A DNA stretch of 51,673 bases from an uncultured bacterium (GTDB lineage Bacteria; Bipolaricaulota; Bipolaricaulia; RBG-16-55-9; DRJF01): the NCBI GenBank assembly GCA_913053845.1, contig CAJXGD010000011.1, positions 1 to 51,673 of the forward strand, read 5' to 3'. The position numbers and the translations under genes were made by a program. Positions 25,787 through 34,569 of the stretch are shown in pieces; positions within the stretch are counted from its first letter, which is position 1; each line of letters starts with the position of its first letter. A model generated the notes under the pieces. The model saw only the letters and a program-made list of their open reading frames with translations, was not told where the DNA came from and did not search any database.

Positions 25787-26317
25787 ATGCTCAAAGAACG
25801 TTATCAAAAAGAGATCGTGCCTCGCCTGATGGAGACGCTGGGCTACGAGAACATTATGCAGGTGCCCCGGGTGGAGAAAGTGGTGATCAACATGGGGCTA
25901 GGTGACCATGATAACCCCAAGATCATCGAGGGCTGCGCGGCCGACCTGGCCCGCATCACCGGTCAGCGTCCGGTGATCACCCGGGCCAAGCACAGCATCT
26001 CCGATTTTGGGATCACCGAGGGCGACCCGGTGGGCTGCAAGGTGACCTTGCGCAACCGGCAGGCCTATATCTTTCTGGAAAAGCTCTTCAACGTCGTCCT
26101 GCCCGCGGTGCGGGACTTTCGCGGGCTCTCGGCCAGCTCCTGTGATGGGCGGGGGAATTATAGCTTATCCCTGACCGAGCAGCTCATCTTCCCGGAGATC
26201 CGTTACGACGATATCGCCAAAGTGCAGGGCATGGATATCACCATTGTCACCGGCGCGACCAGCGACCGTGAAGCCTATTATTTGCTAAAGGAGTTGGGAC
26301 TGCCCTTCAAAGATTAG
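25787..26317 (+). CDS. rplE: 50S ribosomal protein L5 (uL5)
   Basis: 176 residues. Binds 5S rRNA and contacts P-site tRNA. Conserved: [52 protein letters not shown] and the [16 protein letters not shown] end. Intact and of normal length; AGGAG ribosome-binding site. Confidence 0.96.
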   Translation: MLKERYQKEIVPRLMETLGYENIMQVPRVEKVVINMGLGDHDNPKIIEGCAADLARITGQRPVITRAKHSISDFGITEGDPVGCKVTLRNRQAYIFLEKLFNVVLPAVRDFRGLSASSCDGRGNYSLSLTEQLIFPEIRYDDIAKVQGMDITIVTGATSDREAYYLLKELGLPFKD

Positions 26318-26350
26318 CTGACAAATTAGCTGATCGGCGGGCTTGATCTT

Positions 26351-26536
26351 ATGGCCAAGAAATCATGGATCGTCAAGAACCGGCGTACGCCGAAGTTCGC
26401 GGTGCGCAGCTATCACCGCTGCCAGCTCTGTGGTCGTCGGCATGGCTATCTGCGGGAGTTCGGTGTCTGTCGTTTGTGCTTTCGCGAGATGGCCCTGCGC
26501 GGGGAGATTCCCGGGATGAGAAAGGCCAGTTGGTGA
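26351..26536 (+). CDS. rpsN: 30S ribosomal protein S14, type Z (uS14)
   Basis: 61 residues, the short zinc-binding S14 form: C24, C27, C40 and C43 in [10 protein letters not shown] and [10 protein letters not shown]. It ends GMRKASW as usual. A 33-base gap separates it from rplE. Confidence 0.96.
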   Translation: MAKKSWIVKNRRTPKFAVRSYHRCQLCGRRHGYLREFGVCRLCFREMALRGEIPGMRKASW

Positions 26537-26541
26537 GAGCT

Positions 26542-26964
26542 ATGTTCCAGCGAGGCATCGTGCTAGCTGACCCCATCGGGGATATGCTCACCCGCATCAG
26601 AAATGCGCAGTTGCGCTCTTTGGCCCAGACCACCCTGCCGGCCTCCAAGCTGCTGATCGAGCTGGCACGCCTGCTGAAAGAGGAAGGCTATCTGCACGAT
26701 TATCAACTCCGCCAAGAGCAGGGTCCCCGGCGGCGGCTGATCTTGCAGCTCAAGTACAAGGGCAAGCGCGCCAATCAGCCGGTGATCTCTGGCCTAAGCC
26801 GGGTGAGTCGCCCCAGCCGCCGGGTCTACGTGGGCTGGGACAAGATCCCGCGCGTGCTGAACGGCCTGGGGATCGCGGTGCTCTCCACCTCGCAAGGGCT
26901 GCTGACCGATGCGCAGGCCCGCCGACGCAGAATCGGCGGAGAACTGCTCTGTGAGGTGTGGTGA
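26542..26964 (+). CDS. rpsH: 30S ribosomal protein S8 (uS8)
   Basis: 140 residues from ATG 26542, giving MFQRGIVLADPIGDMLTRIR; a GTG at 26560 would start directly before ADPIGDM and is an alternative. Core motifs: DPIGDMLTRIRNA, LIELARLLKEEGYL and GLGIAVLSTSQGLLTDAQA, the 16S-binding end. In enterobacteria S8 represses the spc operon by mRNA binding; no target is obvious here. Confidence 0.95.
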   Translation: MFQRGIVLADPIGDMLTRIRNAQLRSLAQTTLPASKLLIELARLLKEEGYLHDYQLRQEQGPRRRLILQLKYKGKRANQPVISGLSRVSRPSRRVYVGWDKIPRVLNGLGIAVLSTSQGLLTDAQARRRRIGGELLCEVW

Positions 26965-26970
26965 AAAAAG

Positions 26971-27528
26971 ATGTCACGCATCGGAAAACTGCCTATTCCA
27001 ATTCCGGACGGGGTGCAGGTTCAGATCGAGCCGGAGCAGGTGATCGTCAGCGGGAAAGAGGGCCAACTGATCCAGCGTTATGAGCCGGATAAGGTGCGGC
27101 TAGAACTCACTGAGGGCATCCTACAGGTCCGTCGCCTAGGGGGCAGTAAAGCCGCCCGAGCGCGTCACGGCCTCTATCGCAGCCTGATCGCCAACATGGT
27201 GCAAGGGGTGCAACGGCCCTACGAGAAGCGTATGCAACTGGTCGGCTTGGGCTACCGGGCCCAGTTGGAGGGCCACATCTTGACCTTGGAGATCGGCTAT
27301 ACCAAGCCGGTGCGCTTCCGGCTGCCGGAGGGGTTGAGCGCCGAGGTGGCCGACCAGACGGAGATCATCCTGCGTAGCCCCGACAAGCAACAGGTGGGCG
27401 AGATCGCGGCGGAGCTGCGGGCCTTGCGCAAGCCGGAGCCCTACAAAGGCACCGGAGTGCGCTACAAGGGCGAGCTGATCCGCCACAAGGAAGGCAAGCT
27501 GGCCGGCGGGGCCGCGGGGAAGGAATAA
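26971..27528 (+). CDS. rplF: 50S ribosomal protein L6 (uL6)
   Basis: 185 residues with the tandem L6 fold: MSRIGKLPIPIPDGV, the first repeat ending near 80, then LVGLGYRAQLEGHILTLEIG and the C-terminal RKPEPYKGTGVRYKGELI. It lies near the sarcin-ricin loop and the factor-binding site. Six bases after rpsH. Confidence 0.96.
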   Translation: MSRIGKLPIPIPDGVQVQIEPEQVIVSGKEGQLIQRYEPDKVRLELTEGILQVRRLGGSKAARARHGLYRSLIANMVQGVQRPYEKRMQLVGLGYRAQLEGHILTLEIGYTKPVRFRLPEGLSAEVADQTEIILRSPDKQQVGEIAAELRALRKPEPYKGTGVRYKGELIRHKEGKLAGGAAGKE

Positions 27529-27537
27529 CGAGCTAAA

Positions 27538-27897
27538 ATGGCTAAGCTAAACCGACAGGAACAACGAGTGCGTCGTCATGAACGGGTGCGTCGCAAGGTG
27601 CGAGGTACTCCGCAGCGGCCTAGGCTGTGCGTCTACAAGAGCCACCGTCATCTCTACGCCCAGTTGATCGACGATGAGTCCGGCCGTACGCTCCTTTGCG
27701 CCTCGACGTTGGAACAGGCGTTGAGGGGACGCTCCGGCTGCAATGTCGCCTCGGCCGAACTGCTCGGAGGGCTGCTGGCCGAGCGGGCCAGCGCACAAGG
27801 CATCAAGACGGTGGTCTTCGACCGCGGAGGTTATCCCTATCATGGTGTGGTCAAGGCCTTGGCCGAACGTTGCCGAGAAGGAGGAGTGAGATTTTGA
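27538..27897 (+). CDS. rplR: 50S ribosomal protein L18 (uL18)
   Basis: 119 residues. 5S rRNA binder: basic N-terminus ([20 protein letters not shown]), the [20 protein letters not shown] strand pair and [20 protein letters not shown]. Its TGA overlaps the TTG start of rpsE. Confidence 0.95.
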   Translation: MAKLNRQEQRVRRHERVRRKVRGTPQRPRLCVYKSHRHLYAQLIDDESGRTLLCASTLEQALRGRSGCNVASAELLGGLLAERASAQGIKTVVFDRGGYPYHGVVKALAERCREGGVRF

Positions 27898-28439
27898 AGC
27901 GACAAGCCAGAGGTGGCTCCCGCGGACGCCGATCGCGCAGGCGACCGGACGATGATGATCTGAACAACGAGGTGATGGAGATCCGCCGGGTGGCCAAGGT
28001 GGTCAAGGGCGGCAAGAACTTGAGCTTCCGCGTGCTGATGGCCGTGGGTGACGGCAAAGGCCAGGTCGGCCTGGGTAAGGGCAACACCCGCGAGATCCCG
28101 CGGGCGATTCAGCAAGGGATACGCGACGCCAAGCGCCGGATGATCCACGTGCCGCTCAAAGAGGGCACGATTCCCCACCAGATCATCGGCGAGTACAAGG
28201 CGGCGCGGGTGGTGTTGCGGCCGGCCTTCCCCGGTACCGGCATCATCGCCGGCAACACCGTGGGGCTGCTCTGCCGCCTGGCCGGGGTGCAAGATATTCT
28301 CACCAAGTCACTGGGGTCCACCAACCCCATCACCTTGGCCAAGGCCACCCTCGAGGGGTTCAAACAACTGCGCACCGTAGAACAGGTCGCGCGGCTGCGC
28401 GACAAAACCCAACAGGAGATACTTCATGTTGAGACTTGA
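27894..28439 (+). CDS. rpsE: 30S ribosomal protein S5 (uS5)
   Basis: 181 residues with a TTG start at 27894 in a TTGA overlap with rplR, preceded by GGAGGAG at good distance. An R/G/S-rich and D-rich N-terminal extension precedes the core [20 protein letters not shown]; the second domain has [19 protein letters not shown] and [12 protein letters not shown]5 acts in accuracy and mRNA unwinding. rpmD, which normally follows, is missing: rplO starts 14 bases before the rpsE stop. Confidence 0.95.
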   Translation: MKRQARGGSRGRRSRRRPDDDDLNNEVMEIRRVAKVVKGGKNLSFRVLMAVGDGKGQVGLGKGNTREIPRAIQQGIRDAKRRMIHVPLKEGTIPHQIIGEYKAARVVLRPAFPGTGIIAGNTVGLLCRLAGVQDILTKSLGSTNPITLAKATLEGFKQLRTVEQVARLRDKTQQEILHVET

Positions 28440-28914
28440 AGATTTGCGCCCGGCTCCGGGCAGCCATAAGCGGGGCAAGCGGGTGGGCCGCGGCGACGGC
28501 TCGGGACGGGGCAAGACGGCCGGTCGCGGCACTAAAGGCCAAAAATCGCGCTCCGGCTACCAGATCCCCCCCGGCTTTGAAGGCGGACAGACGCCGCTGT
28601 GGCGGCGAGTGCCCAAGCGCGGCTTCAAGAACCCGCTGCGGCGCGAGTACGCCATCGTCAACTTGGAGACGCTCGCGGCGCGCTATCCCGAAGGCGCCGA
28701 GATCAGCCCCGAAGACCTGTTGGCACGGGGCATCATCAAGAAACGCCTCGCCGGGGTCAAGGTGCTGGGCCGCGGGGAGCTGAACAAGAAGCTGATCGTC
28801 AAGGCCGAGCGCTTCTCCAAGAGTGCCCTGGCCAAGATCAACGCCGCCGGCGGTGAGGCGATCCCGCTCGCCGCTCCTGCCGCCGACTCATCTCTGGAGT
28901 CAGACAAGGACTGA
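28426..28914 (+). CDS. rplO: 50S ribosomal protein L15 (uL15)
   Basis: 162 residues. Begins [20 protein letters not shown], then the G/K/R-rich GRGDGSGRGKTAGRGTKGQK extended arm, GFEGGQTPLWRRVPKRGFKN, and the globular end VKVLGRGELNKKLIVKAERF. AGGAG lies 7 bases before ATG. Stop is 9 bases before secY. Confidence 0.96.
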   Translation: MLRLEDLRPAPGSHKRGKRVGRGDGSGRGKTAGRGTKGQKSRSGYQIPPGFEGGQTPLWRRVPKRGFKNPLRREYAIVNLETLAARYPEGAEISPEDLLARGIIKKRLAGVKVLGRGELNKKLIVKAERFSKSALAKINAAGGEAIPLAAPAADSSLESDKD

Positions 28915-28923
28915 TCTGTTCTC

Positions 28924-30243
28924 ATGTTAACCGGAATATTCGAGGCTTTTAGCATCCCGGAGGTGCGCAAGCGGATATTATTCACCTTAGGGGCCATTGC
29001 CATCTTCCGCCTGGGCACCTGGCTGCCGATCCCCGGCGTCAACTTGGAGCAACTGCGACAGCTCTTCCAGGGCAACACCCAGCTTTTGGGCTTTCTCAAT
29101 CTGCTCACCGGCGGCGCCTTGCGCAACTTCGCCATCTTCTCGCTGGGCGTGATCCCCTATATCAACGCCTCGATCATTATGAGCCTGTTGCAATCGGTGG
29201 TACCCACCCTCAAAGAGCTCCAGCAGCAGGGCGAAGAGGGCCGCCGGGTGATCAATCGCTATACCCGTTATGGCACGGTGGGGCTGGCCATCTTGCAGGC
29301 GCTGGGTTTCGCCTACGTGCTCCAGAACCTGGGCATGTTGCTGCCGGGCACCAACTTAGCCCAGTTTTATTTTATCGCCGTCATCACTATGACCGCCGGG
29401 ACGATGTACCTGATGTGGCTGGGCGAGCGGATCACCGAGAACGGCATCGGACAGGGCATCTCCATGATCATCATGATCGGCATCATCGCCACCTACCCGG
29501 CCTATTTTCAGCAGGATTATGTCTCCATCAGCACCGGTTCGGTCCACCCCCTCTGGGGCCTGGTGATGCTGGCCACTTACATCATCATCGTGGCCGGGGT
29601 GGTCATCGTGCAGTTGGGCGCGCGGCGGATCGAGATCCAGTACGCCAAACGGATGGTGCGCGGCCGGGTCTACGGGGGACAAAACACCTATATTCCCTTT
29701 GGGATCAACCAGGGTGGGGTCATCCCCATCATCTTCGCTGCGGCGCTGTTGACCATCCCGGCCACGCTGCTCAATCTGCCCGCGGTGACCAGTATACTGG
29801 CTGGAGCCCCCGACTTTATCCAGGCACTCATCTTCGACTTCCGCAGCGCCGGCGCGAGCTATCTGATCATTTACGCGTTGATGATCATCTTTTTTACTTA
29901 TTTCTACAGTGCGATCGTCTTCAACCCACGCGATCTCTCCGACAACCTACGCAAGTGGGGCGGCTTCGTGCCCGGCATCCGCCCCGGCAAACCCACCTCC
30001 GAGTATGTGGAGCGCATTCAGAACCGCCTGCTGCTGATCGGGGGCTTCTTCCTGGCGGCGATCGCAGTCTTCCCTTTCCTGATGAGCGACATCTCTGGCC
30101 TGAACGCCGGCCGTCTGGGCGGGACCTCGCTGCTGATCGTGGTGGGGGTAGGCGTAGACACGCTGAAACAGGTCGAGGCCCACATGGTGGAGCGCCACTA
30201 TGAGAGCCTGATCCAGAAGGGAGCGGTGCTGGGCAGGCGCTAA
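28924..30243 (+). CDS. secY: Preprotein translocase subunit SecY
   Basis: 439 residues with ten predicted membrane segments. Conserved: an N-terminal amphipathic helix (FEAFSIPEVRKRILFTLG), the plug region after IPGVNLEQL, the segment NASIIMSLLQSVVPTLKEL, and cytoplasmic loop 5 with NPRDLSDNLRKWGGFVPGIR followed by PGKPTSEYV. SecY is the channel through which SecA- and SRP-targeted proteins, including the signal-peptide proteins of this window, cross or enter the membrane. Placed in the spc section as usual. Confidence 0.97.
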   Translation: MLTGIFEAFSIPEVRKRILFTLGAIAIFRLGTWLPIPGVNLEQLRQLFQGNTQLLGFLNLLTGGALRNFAIFSLGVIPYINASIIMSLLQSVVPTLKELQQQGEEGRRVINRYTRYGTVGLAILQALGFAYVLQNLGMLLPGTNLAQFYFIAVITMTAGTMYLMWLGERITENGIGQGISMIIMIGIIATYPAYFQQDYVSISTGSVHPLWGLVMLATYIIIVAGVVIVQLGARRIEIQYAKRMVRGRVYGGQNTYIPFGINQGGVIPIIFAAALLTIPATLLNLPAVTSILAGAPDFIQALIFDFRSAGASYLIIYALMIIFFTYFYSAIVFNPRDLSDNLRKWGGFVPGIRPGKPTSEYVERIQNRLLLIGGFFLAAIAVFPFLMSDISGLNAGRLGGTSLLIVVGVGVDTLKQVEAHMVERHYESLIQKGAVLGRR

Positions 30244-30249
30244 AGCCCG

Positions 30250-30927
30250 ATGGTGATGAGCAGCGCGTCTCAGCACGGCAGCGAGCTAAAAGCCAGGCGG
30301 ATTGTCTTGCTCGGTCCTCCGGGGGCAGGCAAGGGCACCCAGGCGGAGCTGCTGGCTCAGGAGTTGGCGGTGCCGCATATCGCCGCGGGCGATCTGTTGC
30401 GCGCCGAGGTCCAGCGGGGCGGCCCGCTGGGTCAGGAGGCCCAAGGCTATATGGACCGCGGCGAGTTGGTGCCGCATGAGCTGGTGGTGCGCATCGTCGG
30501 CGCGCGGCTGGCCGAGGTGGGCCGGCAGGGCTTCATCTTGGACGGCTTTCCGCGCGACCTGGCCCAGGCCGAAGCCCTGGAACAACTGGTCCAGGTGGAG
30601 CGGGTGATTCATCTGGTCCTCTCCCGGGAAGAGGTGATCCGACGCTTGAGCGCTAGACTGGTCTGTGCCGGGTGTGGGCAGAATTATCAGCATCTCTTGC
30701 AGGAGGGGCGCTGCCAGCGCTGCGGCGGCGAGCTGGTGCGGCGCTCCGATGACCGGCCGGAGGTGGTCGCAAAACGATACGATGAACAGTATAATAATCA
30801 AATTGAGGCTCTGCTGCACTTCTACCGGGAGCTGGGTGAGCGGCGGGGATTGGCATTGCTGCGCACCGTCTCCGGCGAGGGATCGGTGGAGACGGTCAGG
30901 CGACGTTTGCTGGAGGCGCTCGGATGA
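30250..30927 (+). CDS. adk: Adenylate kinase, zinc-binding LID form
   Basis: 225 residues; converts AMP and ATP to two ADP. P-loop GPPGAGKGT at 22-30, the AMP-binding FILDGFPRD near 95-103, and a long LID with C139, C142, C155, C158 binding zinc. The first 14 residues (MVMSSASQHGSELK) form a non-conserved extension; ATG 30256 would remove only two of them, and no clear ribosome-binding site decides. Overlaps map by ATGA. The secY-adk-map order is the classical spc operon end. Confidence 0.94.
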   Translation: MVMSSASQHGSELKARRIVLLGPPGAGKGTQAELLAQELAVPHIAAGDLLRAEVQRGGPLGQEAQGYMDRGELVPHELVVRIVGARLAEVGRQGFILDGFPRDLAQAEALEQLVQVERVIHLVLSREEVIRRLSARLVCAGCGQNYQHLLQEGRCQRCGGELVRRSDDRPEVVAKRYDEQYNNQIEALLHFYRELGERRGLALLRTVSGEGSVETVRRRLLEALG

Positions 30928-31700
30928 TCATCCTCAAGAGCGCAGCCGAGCTGGCGCTGATCCGCGAGAACGCTATTTTGCTCGATGGGATAATCGCCAA
31001 GCTCGAGCAGGAGGCGTGCCCCGGTCTCTCGACGGCCCAACTGGACCGTCAGGCCGAGCGCTGGATTCGCGGGGCAGGAGCCGAGCCGGCCTTCAAGGGC
31101 TATCTGGGCTACCCCGCCTCCATCTGCACCTCGCTCAATGAGGAGATAGTGCACGGTATACCGAGCGAGGCGCGGGTGCTGCGGGAGGGCGATCTGCTCT
31201 CACTGGATATTGGCCTGCGGCGGCGGGGCTTTTATGCCGACAAGGCCACTACCTTCGTCATCGGGTGCCAGGGATCACCGGCCCTACGCGAGTTGCTGGC
31301 GGTGGCCTGGGAGGCGCTGCGCTGTGGGGTCGAAGCCGCGCAGATCGGCTCGCGGGTCTCCGATATCTCCCACGCGATAGGGAGTTTTATCGAAGCCCGA
31401 GGCTACCAGGTGGTGCGTCATTTTGTGGGGCATGGCATCGGGCGCCAGATGCATGAGGAGCCGCAGATTCCCGACTATGGCCTTCCGGGTCGGGGGGCGC
31501 GGCTGCGGGCCGGTATGGTGCTCTGTTTGGAGCCGATGTGCTGGAAGCCCCAGGACGCCAGCGATGAGCGCGAGGAGCAGGTTGCGGTGGACGGTTGGAC
31601 GGTACGGACACCCGGCGGTGAGCCGGCGGCCCATGTGGAAGAGATGGTTTGGGTCTCCGAAGGCGGACCTCAAGTGCTTAGACGGAAAGGATCGCTATGA
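30924..31700 (+). CDS. map: Methionine aminopeptidase, type I
   Basis: 258 residues. Removes the initiator Met from new proteins. The five metal ligands are in place: D95 (SLDIGL), D106 (YADKA), H170 (FVGHGIG), E203 (LCLEPM) and E239/E240 (AHVEEMV). N-terminus begins [16 protein letters not shown], as in bacterial type Ia enzymes, with no extension. ATGA overlaps on both sides, with adk and rpmJ; infA, which often lies after map, is absent. Confidence 0.96.
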   Translation: MIILKSAAELALIRENAILLDGIIAKLEQEACPGLSTAQLDRQAERWIRGAGAEPAFKGYLGYPASICTSLNEEIVHGIPSEARVLREGDLLSLDIGLRRRGFYADKATTFVIGCQGSPALRELLAVAWEALRCGVEAAQIGSRVSDISHAIGSFIEARGYQVVRHFVGHGIGRQMHEEPQIPDYGLPGRGARLRAGMVLCLEPMCWKPQDASDEREEQVAVDGWTVRTPGGEPAAHVEEMVWVSEGGPQVLRRKGSL

Positions 31701-31810
31701 AAGTGCGAAGCTCGGTGAAAAAGATGTGTGATCACTGTCGGCTGGTGCGTCGTCATGGCCGTTTGCGGGTCATCTGCACCAACCCTAAACATAAACAACG
31801 TCAAGGATAG
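31697..31810 (+). CDS. rpmJ: 50S ribosomal protein L36 (bL36), zinc form
   Basis: 37 residues, [20 protein letters not shown] at the start, ending KQRQG. C11, C14, C27 and H32 form the standard zinc site. Starts in an ATGA overlap with map and lies 17 bases before rpsM, where L36 normally sits. Confidence 0.95.
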   Translation: MKVRSSVKKMCDHCRLVRRHGRLRVICTNPKHKQRQG

Positions 31811-31827
31811 GAAGGTGGTGAGTCAGC

Positions 31828-32214
31828 ATGGCAAGAATTGCCGGAGTTGATCTGCCCAATAAGAAGCGGGTGGGGATTGCACTGACCTATATCTACGGGA
31901 TAGGTCCGACGGTGTCTAAGCAGTTATTGGTCCAAACGGGAATCGCCCCGGCTCGGCGGGTGCATGAGCTCACCGAGAAGGAGATCTCCGATCTGCGGCG
32001 CCAGATCGAAAAAGAGCTGGTGGTCGAAGGCGATCTGCGGCGGAAGCATAAGGGAGATATCGATCGCTTGAAGTCGATCAAATGCTATCGGGGACTGCGC
32101 CATCAGCTTGGCCTGCCGGTGCGCGGCCAGCACACGCACTCCAATGCCCGCAGCCACAAGGGATCACGGCCGGCCAAGGCCGGAGGCAGCTCCAAGCGAA
32201 GGAGCACAAGATGA
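31828..32214 (+). CDS. rpsM: 30S ribosomal protein S13 (uS13)
   Basis: 128 residues. [20 protein letters not shown] and IYGIG are canonical, as is [16 protein letters not shown]. After that, the normally invariant R-T-R/K-T-N-A-R-T-R-K segment reads [14 protein letters not shown], so several arginines are replaced by histidine or serine, and the tail is serine-rich. S13 bridges to the large subunit (B1a/B1b) and contacts P-site tRNA through this tail. AGGTGG ribosome-binding site. Confidence 0.95.
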   Translation: MARIAGVDLPNKKRVGIALTYIYGIGPTVSKQLLVQTGIAPARRVHELTEKEISDLRRQIEKELVVEGDLRRKHKGDIDRLKSIKCYRGLRHQLGLPVRGQHTHSNARSHKGSRPAKAGGSSKRRSTR

Positions 32215-32543
32215 GCAGCAGCAAGAAGGTGGATCGGGCGCAGTTGCACGTACACGCGACTTTTAACAATACGATTATCACTTTGACCGACACCCAGGGA
32301 CAGGTTTTGGCCTGGAAGACGCCGGGCATGGTCGGCTTCAAGGGGTCGCGCAAGGGTACACCCTTTGCCGCCCAGCGAGCCACCGAGCGCCTGGTGGACC
32401 AGATGAAGGACTTTGGGATTCGATCGGTGACGGTTTTGATCAAGGGGACAGGCTCGGGACGCAATGCGGTGGTCAATGCGCTCAAGAGCGCGAGCGTGCG
32501 CATTGAAGAGGTAAAGAATGTCACCCCTGTCGCCTACAGCTAG
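32211..32543 (+). CDS. rpsK: 30S ribosomal protein S11 (uS11), C-terminal tail missing
   Basis: 110 residues from ATG 32211 in ATGA overlap with rpsM. The core is intact: [36 protein letters not shown], and [17 protein letters not shown]. The end reads KNVTPVAYS, where bacterial S11 proteins continue D-x-TPIPHNGCRPPKRRRV. About 12 residues of the most conserved rRNA-binding tail are thus absent, and no other frame restores them before rpsD. S11 sits on the platform with S18 and S6, near the mRNA exit. Confidence 0.95.
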   Translation: MSSSKKVDRAQLHVHATFNNTIITLTDTQGQVLAWKTPGMVGFKGSRKGTPFAAQRATERLVDQMKDFGIRSVTVLIKGTGSGRNAVVNALKSASVRIEEVKNVTPVAYS

Positions 32544-32560
32544 CAAGGAGGACGTACCTG

Positions 32561-33178
32561 ATGGGTAGAAATGTCGGCCCTAAATGTCGTCTCTGCCGTC
32601 GTGAGGGCGAGAAGCTTTTCTTAAAAGGCGAGAAATGTTATACCGAGAAATGTCCGGTGAGCCGGCGCAGCTATCCGCCGGGGGTGCAGCACCGCAGCCG
32701 GCGGCAGTCGCTCTACGGCGATCGGCTGCGGGAAAAACAGAAGACCAAGCATATTTACGGCACGCGCGAGGGACAGTTCCTCCGCTACGTGCAGATGGCC
32801 AAGCGCTCCAAAGCTGTGGCGGGCACCTATCTGTTACAGTTGCTGGAACGCCGCTTGGACAGCACGCTCTATCGCGCCGGCCTGGCCTCCTCGCATGATC
32901 AGGCGCGCCAATTGATCAATCACGGTCATATCTGGGTCAACGGCCGGCGGGTGGACATCGCCTCTTGGCTGACCCGGCCCGGCGATGAGATCGCCGTTAA
33001 AGAGAGCTCGGCCGGCAAAACGGGCCTCAAAGCCATTCTCGCGGCCAATGCCAAGCGCTCGTTGCCCAGTTGGTTGGAGCGTCAGAACGGGACGGTGCGC
33101 GTCTTGGAGCTGCCCCATCCCAAGGAGATCGAGCAAGCGTTGCAGATGAATCTGGTCGTCGAGTTCTATTCGAGGTGA
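32561..33178 (+). CDS. rpsD: 30S ribosomal protein S4 (uS4), zinc form
   Basis: 205 residues. N-terminal C9, C12, C26 and C31 form the zinc-binding version of S4. S4 domain around 93-157 (LERRLDSTLYRAGLASSHDQ, then ARQLINHGHIWVNGRRVDI). Initiates 30S assembly and forms the mRNA entry helicase with S3 and S5. GGAGG lies 8 bases before ATG. In other bacteria S4 represses the alpha operon. Confidence 0.96.
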   Translation: MGRNVGPKCRLCRREGEKLFLKGEKCYTEKCPVSRRSYPPGVQHRSRRQSLYGDRLREKQKTKHIYGTREGQFLRYVQMAKRSKAVAGTYLLQLLERRLDSTLYRAGLASSHDQARQLINHGHIWVNGRRVDIASWLTRPGDEIAVKESSAGKTGLKAILAANAKRSLPSWLERQNGTVRVLELPHPKEIEQALQMNLVVEFYSR

Positions 33179-33183
33179 GGAGC

Positions 33184-34134
33184 ATGGAAAGGACAACGGA
33201 GCTGGCCCAGACCCAGATCAGGGCCACCGAGCTGAACGATACCGGGGGGAAATTGGTCATCGAGCCCTTGATGCGCGGCTTTGGGACCACCTTGGGCAAC
33301 GCGCTCCGGCGGGTACTGCTCGCTGCGATTCCCGGCGCGGCGGTCACGCGGGTGCACTTCTCCGGCTCCTACCACGAATACGACACCCTGCCCGGGGTCA
33401 AAGAGAGCCTGCTGGAGATCATCTTGAACCTCAAGGAGTTGGCGATTCGCCTCAGCTACGGCGAGCCGAAGCACCTCTATCTGCAGGCCGAGGGCCCCGG
33501 CGAGGTCAGCGCGGGACAGCTGGAGTGCGAGGCCGGGGTGGAGATCGTCAACAAGGACCATCTGCTGGCCACCTTGGACGAAGGAGGCCGGCTGGAGATA
33601 GAGATGGAGGTGGAGCCGGGCTTCGGCTATCGGCCGGCAGAGCGCAATAAGAAGAAAGATATGCCCCTGGGAGTCATAGCGATAGACTCCGATTTTTCCC
33701 CGGTCAAACGGGTTAATTTCACCGTGGAACCCGCCCGGGTGGGCGAGCGCACCGACCTTGATCGGCTGCTGCTGGAGCTGGAGACCGACGGCGGAATCAA
33801 GCCGGAGGAAGCCCTCAGCCAAGCCTCTCAGATACTGATGCAGCAGCTGACGCTCTTCTCGGAGTTCGCCGCACACCCCTACGGCTTGGTCAAGGAGACC
33901 GACCGCGAGGCGGAGCTGCTGCAAACCGAACTGGAGGCGTTGGGCTTCGATCAACGAGCCTGCAACCTGCTCCAGACCAAGGGGATCAACACTCTGGGCG
34001 ACCTGGTGGCCCAATCCCATCAGGACCTCACCGATATCCACGGCTTCGGCGCTAAGACGTTGGACAAAGTAGCTGCGCGGCTGAAAGAGCTCGGTTATTC
34101 CTTCAGCGGCAACGGCAGCAAGAAGGAGGAGTGA
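33184..34134 (+). CDS. rpoA: DNA-directed RNA polymerase subunit alpha
   Basis: 316 residues from ATG 33184 behind GAGGTGAGGAG; the open frame extends further upstream but overlaps rpsD. N-terminal dimerisation domain: LVIEPLMRGFGTTLGNALRR and VHEYDT-like HEYDTLPGVKESLLEIILNL; linker around 235-255; alpha-CTD with LGFDQRACNLLQTKGINTLG and GFGAKTLDKVAARLKELG, which binds UP elements and activators. Alpha scaffolds polymerase assembly. Normal alpha-operon position. Confidence 0.97.
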   Translation: MERTTELAQTQIRATELNDTGGKLVIEPLMRGFGTTLGNALRRVLLAAIPGAAVTRVHFSGSYHEYDTLPGVKESLLEIILNLKELAIRLSYGEPKHLYLQAEGPGEVSAGQLECEAGVEIVNKDHLLATLDEGGRLEIEMEVEPGFGYRPAERNKKKDMPLGVIAIDSDFSPVKRVNFTVEPARVGERTDLDRLLLELETDGGIKPEEALSQASQILMQQLTLFSEFAAHPYGLVKETDREAELLQTELEALGFDQRACNLLQTKGINTLGDLVAQSHQDLTDIHGFGAKTLDKVAARLKELGYSFSGNGSKKEE

Positions 34135-34141
34135 GCCAGCC

Positions 34142-34492
34142 ATGCGACATCGTAAGGGCTTCAGAAAACTGAATCGGGCGCCGGCACATCGTAAGCTGAT
34201 GATCGCCGGCCAGGTCAAGACGCTGTTTACGCACGGCAAGATAGATACCACCGTGGCCAGGGCCAAAGAGACCCAGAAATTAGCCGAAAGGTTGGTCAGC
34301 CGCGCCAAGGCCGGTGACCTCCACTCGCGGCGCCAAGCCTTCAAAGTTTTGCAGGACAAAAAGGTGGTTACTAAGTTGTTCGAGGAGATCGGGCCTAAAT
34401 ATCAAAACCGCGAGGGGGGATACACTCGCGTCTTGAAGCTGCCACCTCGCCTGGGAGACGGAGCCGAGCAGGCCCGCTTGAGCTTCGTCTAG
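34142..34492 (+). CDS. rplQ: 50S ribosomal protein L17 (bL17)
   Basis: 116 residues, MRHRKGFRKLNRAPAHRKLM at the start, then KIDTTVARAKETQKLAERLV and the C-terminal GPKYQNREGGYTRVLKLPPR. Last gene of the alpha section. No clear terminator follows within the 77 bases before the next gene. Confidence 0.96.
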   Translation: MRHRKGFRKLNRAPAHRKLMIAGQVKTLFTHGKIDTTVARAKETQKLAERLVSRAKAGDLHSRRQAFKVLQDKKVVTKLFEEIGPKYQNREGGYTRVLKLPPRLGDGAEQARLSFV

Positions 34493-34569
34493 AATTTAGC
34501 TCAGCGGCTGTCACGTTTTTGCTCAGGGCAAACCCCATAGACGCAGAGTAAGAAAGGGGAGCAGTAAGC

